A stretch of 64,000 nt of DNA from Ardenticatenia bacterium. GTDB lineage: Bacteria > Chloroflexota > Anaerolineae > Ardenticatenales > Ardenticatenaceae. Positions 9,192-18,388 of this stretch are shown here, in pieces. The notes under the pieces are model-generated. The model saw nothing but the letters and a program-made list of their open reading frames with translations, was not told where the DNA came from and made no database searches. A program made the translations under genes and the position numbers. The DNA lies in contig JAUZRY010000086.1 in assembly GCA_030949995.1 (NCBI GenBank), positions 1 to 64,000 of the forward strand, written 5' to 3'. Within the stretch, counting starts at the first letter, position 1; each line of letters begins with the position of its first letter.

Positions 9192-10433
9192 ATGCAGCCT
9201 ACAACCTTTCGTCAACGTTTTTGGGACGCTCTGTTGACCAACGCCTTGCACTATCGACGCTCAACATGTTGATCGAGTGGCTGGTCATTTCCCACACAGC
9301 CTTTTTTTTCCGGGTGGACCCCTATTTGATTATCGGAGCCGCCGTGGTTCAGGCTGTCGTGTTGGCATTGCCGGCTGTCGAAGGGCGGGCATTGCGGGTG
9401 TTCGTAGCCAACTTCTCGTCGGGAGTAGCCGTCTACACGGCTGTGGAAATGATGATAGAAGGCATGGAGTTCTGGGAGAAGCCAAACCACGTGCTCTATT
9501 GGGTCTACAGCCTGGCCATTGGCCTCTTTGCCGCCTGGGGGACGCGTGTGCCCGAATGCCGCGTGGCCATCTTCGGCGCCTACCTGACCCGAGCCTCGGC
9601 CCTGTTGGCTGTCTACACCGTTGGTGAGTTCTATCTGAGTGACAACGTGAGCCTTCTCCACTGGATCCAAGATGCTACTCACACCTTCATTGGCCTGGCT
9701 GTGCCCCCTCCTGGGGGTTGTCGGGGCTCTGGCCGATGTGAATGCCAAGCGGTATATGCTCCTGCTTCAGGACGCCAACCGCCGCCTACGGACATACGCT
9801 GAGTGGTCGTTCGGCAAGCGGCTCTTCCGGGAACTTCTCAACAATCCCCAGGCAGGGAATCCTCGCCGGCAACATCGAACCATATTCTTCAGCGATGTGC
9901 GCGGATTCACCGCTTGGAGCGAGAAGCGTACGCCTGAGGCTGTCATGGAGATCCTTCAGGCATGGTACTTGGCGGCCGAGAAGGTGTGGGAGCAGTGTGA
10001 GCCGGTGCATTACAAGTTCACTGCCGACGAAGTCATGGCCGTCTTTGCGAGTGTGGAGGAGGCGGCACGGGCGGCCATCCTGTTCCACAGTGCCAGCCGG
10101 TCCATCTGGGAGCCCCACGGCCTTCACGTCGGCATCGGCATCCACTGGGGAGCTGTGGTGGAAGGTCTGATCGGTGGGCGCGAGGTGAAATTTTATGACG
10201 TGATCGGCGACACGGTGAACACGGCTCAGCGCATAGAGAAAGGAGCGAGCAAGGGGCAAATCCTCATCTCTGAGAAAGCATACCGTCACCTCCCGCCAGA
10301 AAAGTTTGAGGCGGGTCCCACAATGCGTATTTCCGTGAAGGACAAAGCTCACTTGGAAGTCCGGGTTCTGCACACGCGGACAGAACAGGAGACTGTGGCA
10401 GAATACATGGAGGCACAGGAGGTATCAGCATGA
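9192..10433 (+). CDS. Membrane-anchored class III adenylate/guanylate cyclase (two indels)
   Basis: The repaired gene gives about 413 residues. The N-terminal half has five or six hydrophobic helices (WLVISHTAFFF, YLIIGAAVVQAVVLAL, ASALLAVYTVGEF and others). The C-terminal half is a class III cyclase catalytic domain: IFFSDVRGFTAWSEK (metal Asp), FTADEVMAVFAS, LHVGIGIHWGAVVEGLIGG and FYDVIGDTVNTAQRIE. The start at ATG 9192 has a good GGAAGGAG site but needs one missing base near 9260 to join the membrane frame. The second indel is an extra C in 9704-9708. If the first repair is wrong, the start would be TTG 9221 or ATG 9266. It overlaps the next gene by ATGA. Substrate (ATP or GTP) is not settled by inspection. 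Confidence 0.85.
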
Positions 10434-11242
10434 CCACAGCTCAAGGATTTCAGGATTTTGACCAATATCCGCCGGCCGTCGCGTTTCAGACCGTGATGTT
10501 GATGCTGGTGGCTGCAGCCGTGGGCGCCATTGCTGCCGTCTTCGTGGTGCCGACTTGGCTGCCCGGGCTCTCGGCCTCGCTGCTCGGCGAGAGCCCTAAG
10601 GTGTACTGGTACTTAGCCCGCTCCAGCGGAGTGACAGCCTACGTGCTCTTGTGGTTTTCCATGGCCTTTGGCGTGATGATGACCAACAAGATGGCCCGAG
10701 TGTGGCCCGGGGGGCCGACGGCATTTGACTTGCACCAGTACACCAGCCTGCTGGGGTTGACCTTTGCCCTCTTTCATGCCATCATCCTCTTGGGCGACAC
10801 GTACATCGAAGCGGGGCTAACCAACGTGTTGACGCCCTTCGGTTACACAGGATACCGCCCTCTGTGGGTGGGCATTGGGCAGGTCGCCTTTTACCTGATG
10901 GCCGTGATCGCGTTCAGCTTCTACGTGCGCCAGCTCATTGGCCGTCGCATGTGGCGACTCCTCCACTATCTCAGCTTTATCACCTTTGTGGCGGCGTTGG
11001 GCCATGGCATCATGGCCGGCACGGACACGTCCTCGGCGTTCATGCAAGGGCTCTACTGGACCACAGGAGGCGGGTTGCTGTTCCTGACGCTCTACCGGAT
11101 GCTGGTGGGCGTGTGGGGATGGCGCCAAAAGGCCGCCCGCCGTAAGCGTAAGGCACACGCGGTGCCCTCAGCCAACGTGCGAGCGCGCTCGGTGCCTCCC
11201 AGTGAGCCCCAGGATCAGGCCAAGGCCGGGGCCCAAGGATAA
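10430..11242 (+). CDS. Ferric-reductase-like transmembrane haem protein
   Basis: This 270-residue integral membrane protein has about six helices and the pattern of the ferric reductase-like (MsrQ/YedZ/NOX) domain. Histidines occur in the right helices: DLHQYTSLLGLTFALFHAIILL, RMWRLLHYLSF and ALGHGIMAG. It probably binds two b-type haems and passes electrons across the membrane. It ends with a basic Lys/Arg-rich tail. Start ATG 10430 overlaps the cyclase stop (ATGA), so translation is coupled. Together with ApbE upstream it suggests a flavin/haem electron path to the cell exterior; the final acceptor is unknown. Confidence 0.83.
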   Translation: MTTAQGFQDFDQYPPAVAFQTVMLMLVAAAVGAIAAVFVVPTWLPGLSASLLGESPKVYWYLARSSGVTAYVLLWFSMAFGVMMTNKMARVWPGGPTAFDLHQYTSLLGLTFALFHAIILLGDTYIEAGLTNVLTPFGYTGYRPLWVGIGQVAFYLMAVIAFSFYVRQLIGRRMWRLLHYLSFITFVAALGHGIMAGTDTSSAFMQGLYWTTGGGLLFLTLYRMLVGVWGWRQKAARRKRKAHAVPSANVRARSVPPSEPQDQAKAGAQG

Positions 11243-11265
11243 CTAGGGCGGAGGATGTGAGCACC

Positions 11266-12030
11266 ATGACCCAAGTTGTTCAGGCCACCATCTTGCTCAT
11301 CGAAGACAATCCCGAAATCGCTGAACCCCTTGCCTTTGGCCTGCACCAGGAGGGGTATCGGGTTCTCCACGCACACACTGGGGAAGAAGGGCTCCACCTG
11401 GCCCGAATACACCAGCCAGACCTCATCCTGCTCGACATTATGCTCCCGGGGATGGATGGCTTTCACGTCTGCCGTACTCTGCGGGCGGAGTCCAGTGTGC
11501 CCATTCTGATGCTCACGGCCCGTTCCCAGGAGCTTGACCGGGTGATGGGCCTTGAGCTGGGGGCTGATGATTATATCGTCAAGCCCTTCAGCTTCCGAGA
11601 GCTGGTGGCGCGCGTGCGGGCCATGCTGCGCCGGCGTGAACTGGATCGCACTGAGTGGCAGGCGGATGGCACAGGGGAGGACGAACAGGCACGCTCCTCC
11701 CATCAGCTTCACCTGCATGACCTGCGTCTCGACATGCAAGCTCGCCTGGTCTGGAAGGGCGAAGACCAGTTGGCCCTTTCAGGCCGGGAGTTCGACTTGT
11801 TGGCCCACCTGATGAGCCATGCCGGCGAAGCATTGCATCGCCAGGCGATTTTGGACGCTGTGTGGGGTGAGGAGTGGGTGGGTGATCCCCGCACGCTTGA
11901 TGTGCACATTCACTGGTTGCGCGAGAAATTGGGCGATGATCCGGCACATCCGCGCTATATTCAAACCGTTCGGGGCTACGGCTACCGGTTTTTGGCGCCG
12001 TCTCAGTCCCAGCATGTTCAGGAGAAGTAA
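11266..12030 (+). CDS. OmpR/PhoB-family response regulator
   Basis: This is a regulator of about 254 residues. The receiver has LLIEDN, the phospho-Asp in LILLDIMLPGMDG and DDYIVKPFSF. A 25-residue acidic linker leads to a winged helix ending QTVRGYGYRFLAP. ATG 11266 is preferred because the GGAGG at 11250-11254 is too close to the GTG at 11257. It overlaps the following kinase gene by 17 bp and follows the redox/cyclase genes by 23 bp, so it is likely in their operon and may control it. Confidence 0.92.
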   Translation: MTQVVQATILLIEDNPEIAEPLAFGLHQEGYRVLHAHTGEEGLHLARIHQPDLILLDIMLPGMDGFHVCRTLRAESSVPILMLTARSQELDRVMGLELGADDYIVKPFSFRELVARVRAMLRRRELDRTEWQADGTGEDEQARSSHQLHLHDLRLDMQARLVWKGEDQLALSGREFDLLAHLMSHAGEALHRQAILDAVWGEEWVGDPRTLDVHIHWLREKLGDDPAHPRYIQTVRGYGYRFLAPSQSQHVQEK

Positions 12031-13470
12031 ACGCTTCTGGACGGCTCCTAAGCTCCACGTGCTCCTCCTTTGGCCCTATCTGGTCTTGGCGACTGTGGGT
12101 CTGGCTGTTTTGGTCCTGTGGGCTGGCCTCATCATTCGCACCCTAATGATCGAAAAGGTCGAGCACGAGCTTGAAATTGAGGCGCTTCTCATTGCCAATG
12201 CTCTGCGCGACGCGCTGGAAAGCTGGATGGAGGAGGAACTGCCAGCCGGGCGCCCCATTGGCAACTTGGTGCTCTCATACGCGGAGGAGACAAATGCCCG
12301 CATTATCGTGACCTTGCCCGACGGGTCCATTGTCTTCAGCTCCGACCCCGACACCCCTTTGCGCGTGCTTCCGGCCAGTGTTGAGTTGCGGGCAGCTCTG
12401 GCCCTCACAGAACAACACAACATTCGCCCTGACGATTTCGGCTCCGGGGAGCTACGCCTCTACACGGCTGCCCCTGTGGTTGAAGGGAATGAGGTGTTGG
12501 GGTTGGTGCAGCTCTCCGTGCCCTATGAGCCTATTCAGCAAGCGATTCTTGTGCCATGTGGCCAGCGACCGGTCTTCTCGTCAGCGCCGGATTGATAACG
12601 GCCATTGGGTTTGCCAGCGTGATGTTAGCCAGATGGCTTTCAGCCCCCATTCGCCACTTGACCGAGATGGCCGACCGCATGGCAGAGGGTGACTTGGAGG
12701 CGCCCATCCGACCCCACGGCCCCCATGAGATTCGCCGGCTGGCTGTGGCCTTCGAGACCATGGCACGCCGTGTGCGGGAGATGTTGGTCCAACAGCGCCA
12801 GTTCGTGGACAACGCCGCCCACGAGCTGCGCTCTCCTCTGGCGAGCATCCGGCTGCGCGTTGACATGTTGGCACGCCTGGCCAACGGCCAAGCACAGGAC
12901 AAGGAGCGTTTCGAGCGGTACCTTCGAGAGACACAGGTACAACTGATTGGCCTTGAGCACCTGGTGAACGATTTGCTCCTGCTCTCCTCTGTGGAACAGG
13001 AACATCTGCCAACAGAGCCGTTGGACTTGGCGCCACTCCTCTACGAGCTGGCGGATGAAATGGCCCCCTTGATGAGGGCCAAAGCCCTCCACGTGCGGAT
13101 GGAGGTGCCTCCCCATTTGCCCACCGTGCAGGCTAACCGCACATACTTGCGCGTGGCCGTGCGCAATGTGTTGGACAACGCTATCAAGTACACGCCTGAG
13201 GGAGGAGAGGTGGTGCTGCGAGCCTATGCTACTGCCAATGAGGTGATTGTCGAAGTGGAGGACACGGGTCCGGGCATTCCCCCTGATGAGGTGGAGCATA
13301 TCTTTGACCGCTTCTACCGCAGCCAGACAGCACGGAGCTCCCGGACGAGCGGTGTGGGATTAGGCTTAGCCCTCGTCCACACGATTGTGACCAACCATGG
13401 GGGACGGGTGGACGTGGAGAGTTGGCCCGGAAAGGGGACCTGTTTCCGTCTCCACTTGCCTACCTCATAA
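12014..13470 (+). CDS. Sensor histidine kinase with HAMP domain (one frameshift)
   Basis: The repaired gene gives about 485 residues. It has TM1 (LVLATVGLAVLVLWAGLII), an extracytoplasmic loop of about 130 residues, TM2 (MWPATGLLVSAGLITAIGF), a HAMP linker, the H-box FVDNAAHELRSPLASIR, the N-box NVLDNAIKYT, and G boxes DTGPGIPPDE and GVGLGLALV. Two track ORFs join across the CC at 12554-12555, where one base appears to be missing exactly at the second membrane helix. Start ATG 12014 lies inside the regulator gene. It pairs with the regulator just upstream. Confidence 0.9.
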
Positions 13471-13476
13471 CTTGGA

Positions 13477-13517
13477 GCCCTCCTGCAGAACCACACCGGG
13501 TGATCCTGCGGGAGGGC
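13477..13517. terminator. Hairpin between convergent transcription units
   Basis: GCCCTCCTGCAG pairs with CTGCGGGAGGGC (12-bp stem with one G-U, 17-nt loop). It lies between the kinase stop and the end of rpsI, which converge here. No clear U tract follows on either side, so it is a likely but not typical bidirectional terminator. Confidence 0.55.
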
Positions 13518-13546
13518 CAGAGGACTCATGAGGATGAGTGTTAACC

Positions 13547-13945
13547 TTACCGTTTGGTGTAGGTGGGTGCTTTGCGGGCCCGTTTCAGGCCCGGCTTCTT
13601 GCGCTCCTTCATGCGGGGGTCGCGGGTGAGGAAGCCGCCACGCCGCAAGAGAGGGCGCAAGGACTCGTCGTACTTCAACAGGGCCCGCGCGATGCCGTGC
13701 TTGATGGCGCCTGCTTGGCCGGTGACGCCTCCGCCGCGAACCACCACAGTAATGTCGAAGTGTTCCTCGTGGCCGGTGTAGCGCAACGGCGCCGTGACAT
13801 CCAACAGGTCCTGGATGCGTGTGAAGTACACGTCCAGCGGCTTCCCGTTGACCGTAATCTGGCCGGTGCCCTCCGGGTAGAGGCGCACCTGTGCGGATGC
13901 GGTTTTCCGGCGGCCGACGGCATAGAAATAGCGGTTCTCGGTCAC
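13547..13945 (-). CDS. rpsI: Ribosomal protein uS9
   Basis: The product has 132 residues with the S9 signatures AVGRRKTASAQVRLYPEG, GGGVTGQAGAIKHGIARAL and the basic C-terminal tail ending KAPTYTKR that reaches the P-site tRNA. It is a 30S subunit protein. This is the last gene of the long minus-strand ribosomal cluster, 12 bp after rplM, and it is followed by a hairpin. Confidence 0.97.
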   Translation of the reverse strand: MTENRYFYAVGRRKTASAQVRLYPEGTGQITVNGKPLDVYFTRIQDLLDVTAPLRYTGHEEHFDITVVVRGGGVTGQAGAIKHGIARALLKYDESLRPLLRRGGFLTRDPRMKERKKPGLKRARKAPTYTKR

Positions 13946-13957
13946 GATACGCCCCCT

Positions 13958-14392
13958 TTACTTCTCAAACTGAAGCGGTTTTGGCTGTTGGGCCTGATGT
14001 GGGTGCTCGGGGCCGGCGTACACCTTCAGTTTCTTGAACATCTTGCGCCCCAAGCGGTTCTTGGGCAGCATGCGCTTGACAGCCAGCTCAATGACCCGCT
14101 CCGGGTGCTTCTGGAGCTGCTCCCTCAGCGTGCGCTGGTAGAGCCCGCCGGGATACCCGGAATGGCGGTAGTAGATCTTCTGGTCGAGCTTGCGCCCGGT
14201 GACTCGAATCTTTTCGGCGTTCACCACGATCACGTAGTCCCCACAGTCCACGTGGGGGGTGTAGTAAGACTTGTGCTTCCCGCGCAAAATAGCGGCCACC
14301 CTGGAGGCAAGACGCCCCAACGTCTGCCCCTCGGCGTCCACTACCCACCATTCGCGTTCCACGTCGGTTGGCTTGGCAAAGTAGGTTTTCAT
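13958..14392 (-). CDS. rplM: Ribosomal protein uL13
   Basis: The product has 144 residues with typical L13 motifs: [39 protein letters not shown] and [12 protein letters not shown]. It is an early-assembling 50S protein. Its start overlaps the truA stop (ATGA), so the two are translationally coupled. The rplM-rpsI pair behind truA is the usual arrangement. Confidence 0.97.
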   Translation of the reverse strand: MKTYFAKPTDVEREWWVVDAEGQTLGRLASRVAAILRGKHKSYYTPHVDCGDYVIVVNAEKIRVTGRKLDQKIYYRHSGYPGGLYQRTLREQLQKHPERVIELAVKRMLPKNRLGRKMFKKLKVYAGPEHPHQAQQPKPLQFEK

Positions 14393-15189
14393 CGTTCCGT
14401 CCCCCTGGTCTCTTCCCTTGAAAGGATTTGGGCAAGGGCCTCCTCGTGTTCCCTGTACGTGACGGCCACAAGACAGAGGCCTTGTGGGGCTACGGCCGGC
14501 CCGGCCGCGTGGGGCTGACAGGCCATGAGCACCTCCCGAACGTGAGGGGGATCAACCTCACCCCACCCAACCGGCAGGAGGGTGCCCACGATGCGGCGTG
14601 CCATTCGGTAGAGGAAGGCGTTGGCCTCCAGCTCCACGTAGACCCACGCTCCCTGCCTGTGCACATCAGCGCGCATCAGGTGGCGCACGGTCGTCTCCCC
14701 CGATGTGGGCCGGCCGAAGCTGGCAAAGTCATGTTCGCCTACCAGGAATTGAGCGCCCTCGTGCATGGCCTGTGCGTCCAACGGCCGTGGCTCGTGGAGG
14801 GCGAAATGCCGGGCCACAGGGCTGCGAACGCGGTCGTTCCAGATGGTGTACCGGTAGACCCGGCTCACGGCGCTGTATCTGGGATGGAAAGCGTCCGGCG
14901 CCCGCTCCAAGTACCGCACGGCCACATCGTCTGGGAGGAGCGCGTTGAGCGCGCGCCACAGCTTCTCATCAGCGTGCTCCCAAGCCATGAAGAAGTCGAT
15001 TACCTGGCCTTGGGCGTGAACACCGGCGTCCGAGCGCCCGGCCCCTCGCACCCGTACTCGCCGGTTTCCACAGAGCCGTGCCAGCACGGCCTCCAGCTCC
15101 CCCTGAACAGTTCGCGCGTTGGGCTGCACTTGAAAGCCGGCGAAGTGGGTGCCATCGTACTCGATGACCGCCCGGTAGTGTGCGGCCAT
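14389..15189 (-). CDS. truA: tRNA pseudouridine(38-40) synthase TruA
   Basis: The protein has 266 residues, a normal TruA length. The start is ATG 15189 ([20 protein letters not shown]); the track ORF runs on upstream through rplQ in another frame. The catalytic Asp lies in [16 protein letters not shown] (family GRTDAGVHA, with Ser for Thr here). TruA converts U38-U40 in the tRNA anticodon arm to pseudouridine. It overlaps rplM by 4 bp. Confidence 0.95.
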   Translation of the reverse strand: MAAHYRAVIEYDGTHFAGFQVQPNARTVQGELEAVLARLCGNRRVRVRGAGRSDAGVHAQGQVIDFFMAWEHADEKLWRALNALLPDDVAVRYLERAPDAFHPRYSAVSRVYRYTIWNDRVRSPVARHFALHEPRPLDAQAMHEGAQFLVGEHDFASFGRPTSGETTVRHLMRADVHRQGAWVYVELEANAFLYRMARRIVGTLLPVGWGEVDPPHVREVLMACQPHAAGPAVAPQGLCLVAVTYREHEEALAQILSREETRGTER

Positions 15190-15203
15190 GGCTCGCCAGC
15201 GGT

Positions 15204-15575
15204 TCAGTCCACCAGTTCGAGAATGACCATGGGCGCACCGTCCCCGCGGCGGGGGCCGTATTTCACGATGCGCGTGTAGCCGCCGGGCCGGTCCAAGAAC
15301 CGGTCCACCTTGTCGTCGAACAGGTCGTGAACCACGGTCTTGTCGGTCACGAAGGCCAGGGCCTGTCGGCGTGCGTGCAGGGCGCGCTCTGGGTTCAGGC
15401 GTGCCTTGCGGGCCAAGGTGATGATCCGTTCGGCCATTGGGCGCACGGCCCTCGCTTTGGCCTCCGTCGTCATAATCCGCTCGTGGCGGAGGAGTTCGGT
15501 CACTAAGTTCCGGTAGAGGGCCCGACGGTGGTCGCGGTCCCGGCCGAGATGTCGTCGTTTCACCCGGTGCCTCAT
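15204..15575 (-). CDS. rplQ: Ribosomal protein bL17
   Basis: The product has 123 residues starting MRHRVKRRHLGRDRDHRRAL, with the conserved RNLVTELLRHERIMTTEAKA. It is a 50S protein near the exit tunnel. It overlaps the rpoA stop by 4 bp, the standard rpoA-rplQ coupling. Confidence 0.97.
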   Translation of the reverse strand: MRHRVKRRHLGRDRDHRRALYRNLVTELLRHERIMTTEAKARAVRPMAERIITLARKARLNPERALHARRQALAFVTDKTVVHDLFDDKVDRFLDRPGGYTRIVKYGPRRGDGAPMVILELVD

Positions 15576-16600
15576 GCCGATGTCTCCTCTTTGGTTTTCT
15601 CTTTCTTGCCCCGACGGGCCTTCGTGGTGCCCGCGTCCACTTCGATCTCGACGTATTGGAGATACCCCTTCTCCTCCAAGGCGTTGAGCAACTCATCGAG
15701 GGACTTTTCGCCGAAGTTGCGAATGGCGAGCATCTCCTCCCGGCCCCGTTGCAGGCGCTCCAACACTTCACCGACCTTGGTGATGCCGGCGCGCTTCAAG
15801 CAGTTGAAGGCGCGTACTTGGAGCCCCAAGTCCTCGATGGGGCGGTTGTAGATGGAGTGTGGGATGCCCTCCTCCCGCTTCTTGGGGGGCGTGGGGGTGG
15901 CAATGGTGGGCTCCACGGCGATGCCCTCCTCAACGCCGGCCACAATGGCGAAGTGGCTCATTAGGATCTTGGCCGCCTCGACAAGGGCTTCGTCCGGCCC
16001 CATGGTGCCGTCGGTCCAGACGTTCAGGATGAGGCGGTCAAAGTCGTGGCTTTGGCCCACGCGTTCCTGTTTCACGTTGTAGCGCACGTGGCGGATCGGG
16101 CTGAAGATAGCGTCCACGGGGATTTCGTCAACGGGAAGTCGGCCCCGCTGGTCGGCCGGGGAGTAGCCTCGGCCGCGCTGGACGGTCATCTCCATCTCGA
16201 ACTCGGCCTCATCGCTGTCAAGGGTGAGCAGGTGAAGCTCGGGGTTCACGATTTCCACCTGAGCGGGGGCCTGGATGTCAGCCGCTGTGACCAAGCCGGG
16301 CCCCCGGGCTTCGATCCTCATGCGCACGGGGTCGTCGGTATGGCACCGCAGGCGCAGTTGTTTGATGTTGAGGATGAGTTGGATCATGTCCTCTCGGGCG
16401 CCCGGAATGGGGCTGAACTCGTGGTGGACGCCTGTGACGCGGATGGATGTCACGGCGGCACCGGGCAGGGAGCTCAGCAACACGCGCCGCAGGGCGTTGC
16501 CGACCGTGATGCCATAGCCCCGCATGAGGGGGCTAATGACAAATCGGCCGTGCGTTTTGGTCATGACTTCTCGCTCGATCCGCGGAAATACAATGTCCAA
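15572..16600 (-). CDS. rpoA: RNA polymerase alpha subunit
   Basis: The protein has 342 residues. The N-terminal dimerisation domain has the GYGITVGNALRRVLLSSLPG motif. A linker leads to a complete C-terminal domain (RPIEDLGLQVRAFNCLKRAGI, IRNFGEKSLDELLNAL) that contacts UP elements and activators. The tail is Lys/Glu-rich. It is intact, unlike rpoB. It lies between rpsD and rplQ, the usual alpha operon position. Confidence 0.98.
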   Translation of the reverse strand: MDIVFPRIEREVMTKTHGRFVISPLMRGYGITVGNALRRVLLSSLPGAAVTSIRVTGVHHEFSPIPGAREDMIQLILNIKQLRLRCHTDDPVRMRIEARGPGLVTAADIQAPAQVEIVNPELHLLTLDSDEAEFEMEMTVQRGRGYSPADQRGRLPVDEIPVDAIFSPIRHVRYNVKQERVGQSHDFDRLILNVWTDGTMGPDEALVEAAKILMSHFAIVAGVEEGIAVEPTIATPTPPKKREEGIPHSIYNRPIEDLGLQVRAFNCLKRAGITKVGEVLERLQRGREEMLAIRNFGEKSLDELLNALEEKGYLQYVEIEVDAGTTKARRGKKEKTKEETSA

Positions 16601-16641
16601 CGGGCACCTCCTTTATGACTTCTGTCACCGTGGGCTCGGGC

Positions 16642-17277
16642 TCAGCGCGAGTAGAATTCGACCACCAATTGTTCGTTGACGGGGATGTCGATCTGGTGTC
16701 GCTCGGGCATGGCCACCACGCGCCCGGTGAGCTCGTCCGGGTTCACGTCCAACCACTCGACCACTCGCTTGCCGGCCATGATCTCGGGCAGGTATTTGAA
16801 GTACTCGCGTTTGCGGCTTTCGGGGCGCACGCTGATCACGTCGCCCGGCTTCACCAGGTAGCTGGGAATGTTCGTGCGCCGGCCGTTGACCATGAAGTGA
16901 CCGTGGGAGACGAGCTGGCGTGCTTAGGCGCGGGAGTCGGCAAAGCCCATTCGGTAGACCACGTTGTCCAGCCGCCGCTCGAGGAGGCGCAGCAAGTTTT
17001 CTCCGGTCATGCCGGGCTGGCGTTGGGCCTCGCGGAAATACCGGCGGAACTGACGTTCCAGCACGCCGTAAATGCGGCGTACTTTCTGTTTTTCGCGCAG
17101 CTGGAGCCCGTAGTCGGACATTTTCCGGCGGTAACGCTGTTTGGGCCCGTGCATTCCGGGCGGGTAGTTGCGTTTCTCAATGGGGCACTTGGGCGAGTAG
17201 CATTTCTGGCCCTTTAGGTAGAGCTTGACGCCCTCACGACGGCAAAGCCGACAAACAGGTCCTGTGTACCGTGCCAT
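16642..17277 (-). CDS. rpsD: Ribosomal protein uS4, zinc type, interrupted by an in-frame TAA
   Basis: The full span encodes 211 residues, a normal S4 length, but codon 118 is TAA. The reading ADSRA[20 protein letters not shown] continues in the same frame without any indel. The family normally has Gln here (SRAQARQLV), so a single C-to-T change (CAA to TAA) explains it. The N-terminus has the zinc-binding Cys set (CRLC...KCYSPKC). S4 nucleates 30S assembly and is essential, so a true null is very unlikely; base-calling error or a mixed population is more likely. The track splits it into 16924-17277 and 16642-16893. Confidence 0.9.
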
Positions 17278-17310
17278 GTTGCCTTCCTTCTCCTCTGGCT
17301 CTTTTCCTCA

Positions 17311-17700
17311 CTACACACGCCGTTTCTTGGGTGGCCGGCATCCGTTGTGGGGAATGGGGGTCACGTCGGTGATGCTGACCACCTTCAGGCCGGCCTGCAT
17401 AAGTGCCCGGATGGCCGATTCTCGGCCCGGCCCAGGGCCTTTGACGAAGACATCCACTTCTTGTACCCCGTGCTCCTGGGCCGCGCGAGCGGCCTGGAGC
17501 GCGGCCATTTGGGCGGCGTAGGGGGTGCCCTTGCGAGTTCCCTTGAACCCCACTGTGCCGGCACTGGCCCACGTGATGGTATTCCCCTTTTGGTCGGTGA
17601 TGGTGACGATGGTGTTGTTGAACGTGGCGTGAATGTGGGCCTGGCCGTGGGGCACGTTCTTCCGTTCGCGGCGGCGTGTGCGGCGGGTTCGACGGGCCAT
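17311..17700 (-). CDS. rpsK: Ribosomal protein uS11
   Basis: The product has 129 residues with [24 protein letters not shown] and the C-terminal [18 protein letters not shown]. It is a 30S platform protein near the mRNA exit. It is intact and lies in the alpha operon between rpsM and rpsD. Confidence 0.97.
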   Translation of the reverse strand: MARRTRRTRRRERKNVPHGQAHIHATFNNTIVTITDQKGNTITWASAGTVGFKGTRKGTPYAAQMAALQAARAAQEHGVQEVDVFVKGPGPGRESAIRALMQAGLKVVSITDVTPIPHNGCRPPKKRRV

Positions 17701-17753
17701 GCTTTTCTTGCCTCCTTTACTCCCTGGGAACTGGACTGATTGCTACGTGCAGG

Positions 17754-18137
17754 TTACTTCTTGGCACGACTGCGCTTCTTGCCCGGCACCGTCTTGCGCG
17801 GCCCCTTGCGCGTGCGCGCGTTGGTGCGCGTGCGCTGGCCGCGGACGGGCAGGTTGCGCCGGTGGCGCAACCCCCGGTAGCAGCCGATTTCGATCAGCCG
17901 TTTGATGTTCATGGTGACTTCACGGCGCAAGTCACCCTCGACTTTGTACTCCCGTTCGATAATTGAGCGCAGGCGCGTGATTTCATCCTCGGTCAGGTCC
18001 TTCACCCGGGTGTCTGGGTTCACCTGTGCCTTGAAGAGGATCTCGTTGCTGCGCGTGCGGCCGATCCCGTAGATGTAGGTCAGGGCGATCTCGACTCGCT
18101 TGTCCCGCGGAAGGTCAACGCCGGCTATGCGTGCCAT
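17754..18137 (-). CDS. rpsM: Ribosomal protein uS13
   Basis: The product has 127 residues starting [20 protein letters not shown], with [14 protein letters not shown] and the basic tail [15 protein letters not shown]. It is a 30S head protein contacting P-site tRNA and the 50S bridge. It is second in the rpmJ-led operon. Confidence 0.97.
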   Translation of the reverse strand: MARIAGVDLPRDKRVEIALTYIYGIGRTRSNEILFKAQVNPDTRVKDLTEDEITRLRSIIEREYKVEGDLRREVTMNIKRLIEIGCYRGLRHRRNLPVRGQRTRTNARTRKGPRKTVPGKKRSRAKK

Positions 18138-18159
18138 GAGTTCCCCTCACTCTTCCTGG

Positions 18160-18273
18160 TTACCCTTGTCGCTGCTTGTGTTTGGGGTTCTTGCAGATCA
18201 CGTACACTTTGCCGTGACGCCGAATAATGCGGCAGTCATCACAGATAGGTTTTACCGAAGGACGCACTTTCAT
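18160..18273 (-). CDS. rpmJ: Ribosomal protein bL36, zinc type
   Basis: The protein has 37 residues ([19 protein letters not shown], then [14 protein letters not shown]) with the C-x2-C...C...H zinc set of the C+ form. It is shorter than the track ORF; the start is ATG 18273. It is the first gene after the promoter at 18336-18363. infA, which usually sits between map and rpmJ, is absent. Confidence 0.96.
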   Translation of the reverse strand: MKVRPSVKPICDDCRIIRRHGKVYVICKNPKHKQRQG

Positions 18274-18335
18274 GGGTTGCCTCCTTACCTCGGTTGAGAA
18301 GACACGCTGGGCCGCGGCCAGAGTGCCAAACCAAC

Positions 18336-18363
18336 ATTTTACATAAACGGGCGCGTACGTCAA
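18336..18363 (-). promoter_or_regulatory. Promoter of the rpmJ-rpsM-rpsK-rpsD-rpoA-rplQ unit
   Basis: On the minus strand TTGACG (18358-18363) and TAAAAT (18336-18341) are separated by 16 bp. This is a near-consensus sigma70-type promoter 63 bp before rpmJ, in the only sizeable gap downstream of map. Confidence 0.75.
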
Positions 18364-18388
18364 GTGGGCAGTTGCTGCCGTGGTCGCG

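Noticed and set aside
16924-16926. TAA reassigned to Gln
   Set aside because: TAA ends several intact genes in the window (for example the acetamidase, the regulator at 12028-12030 and tuf).
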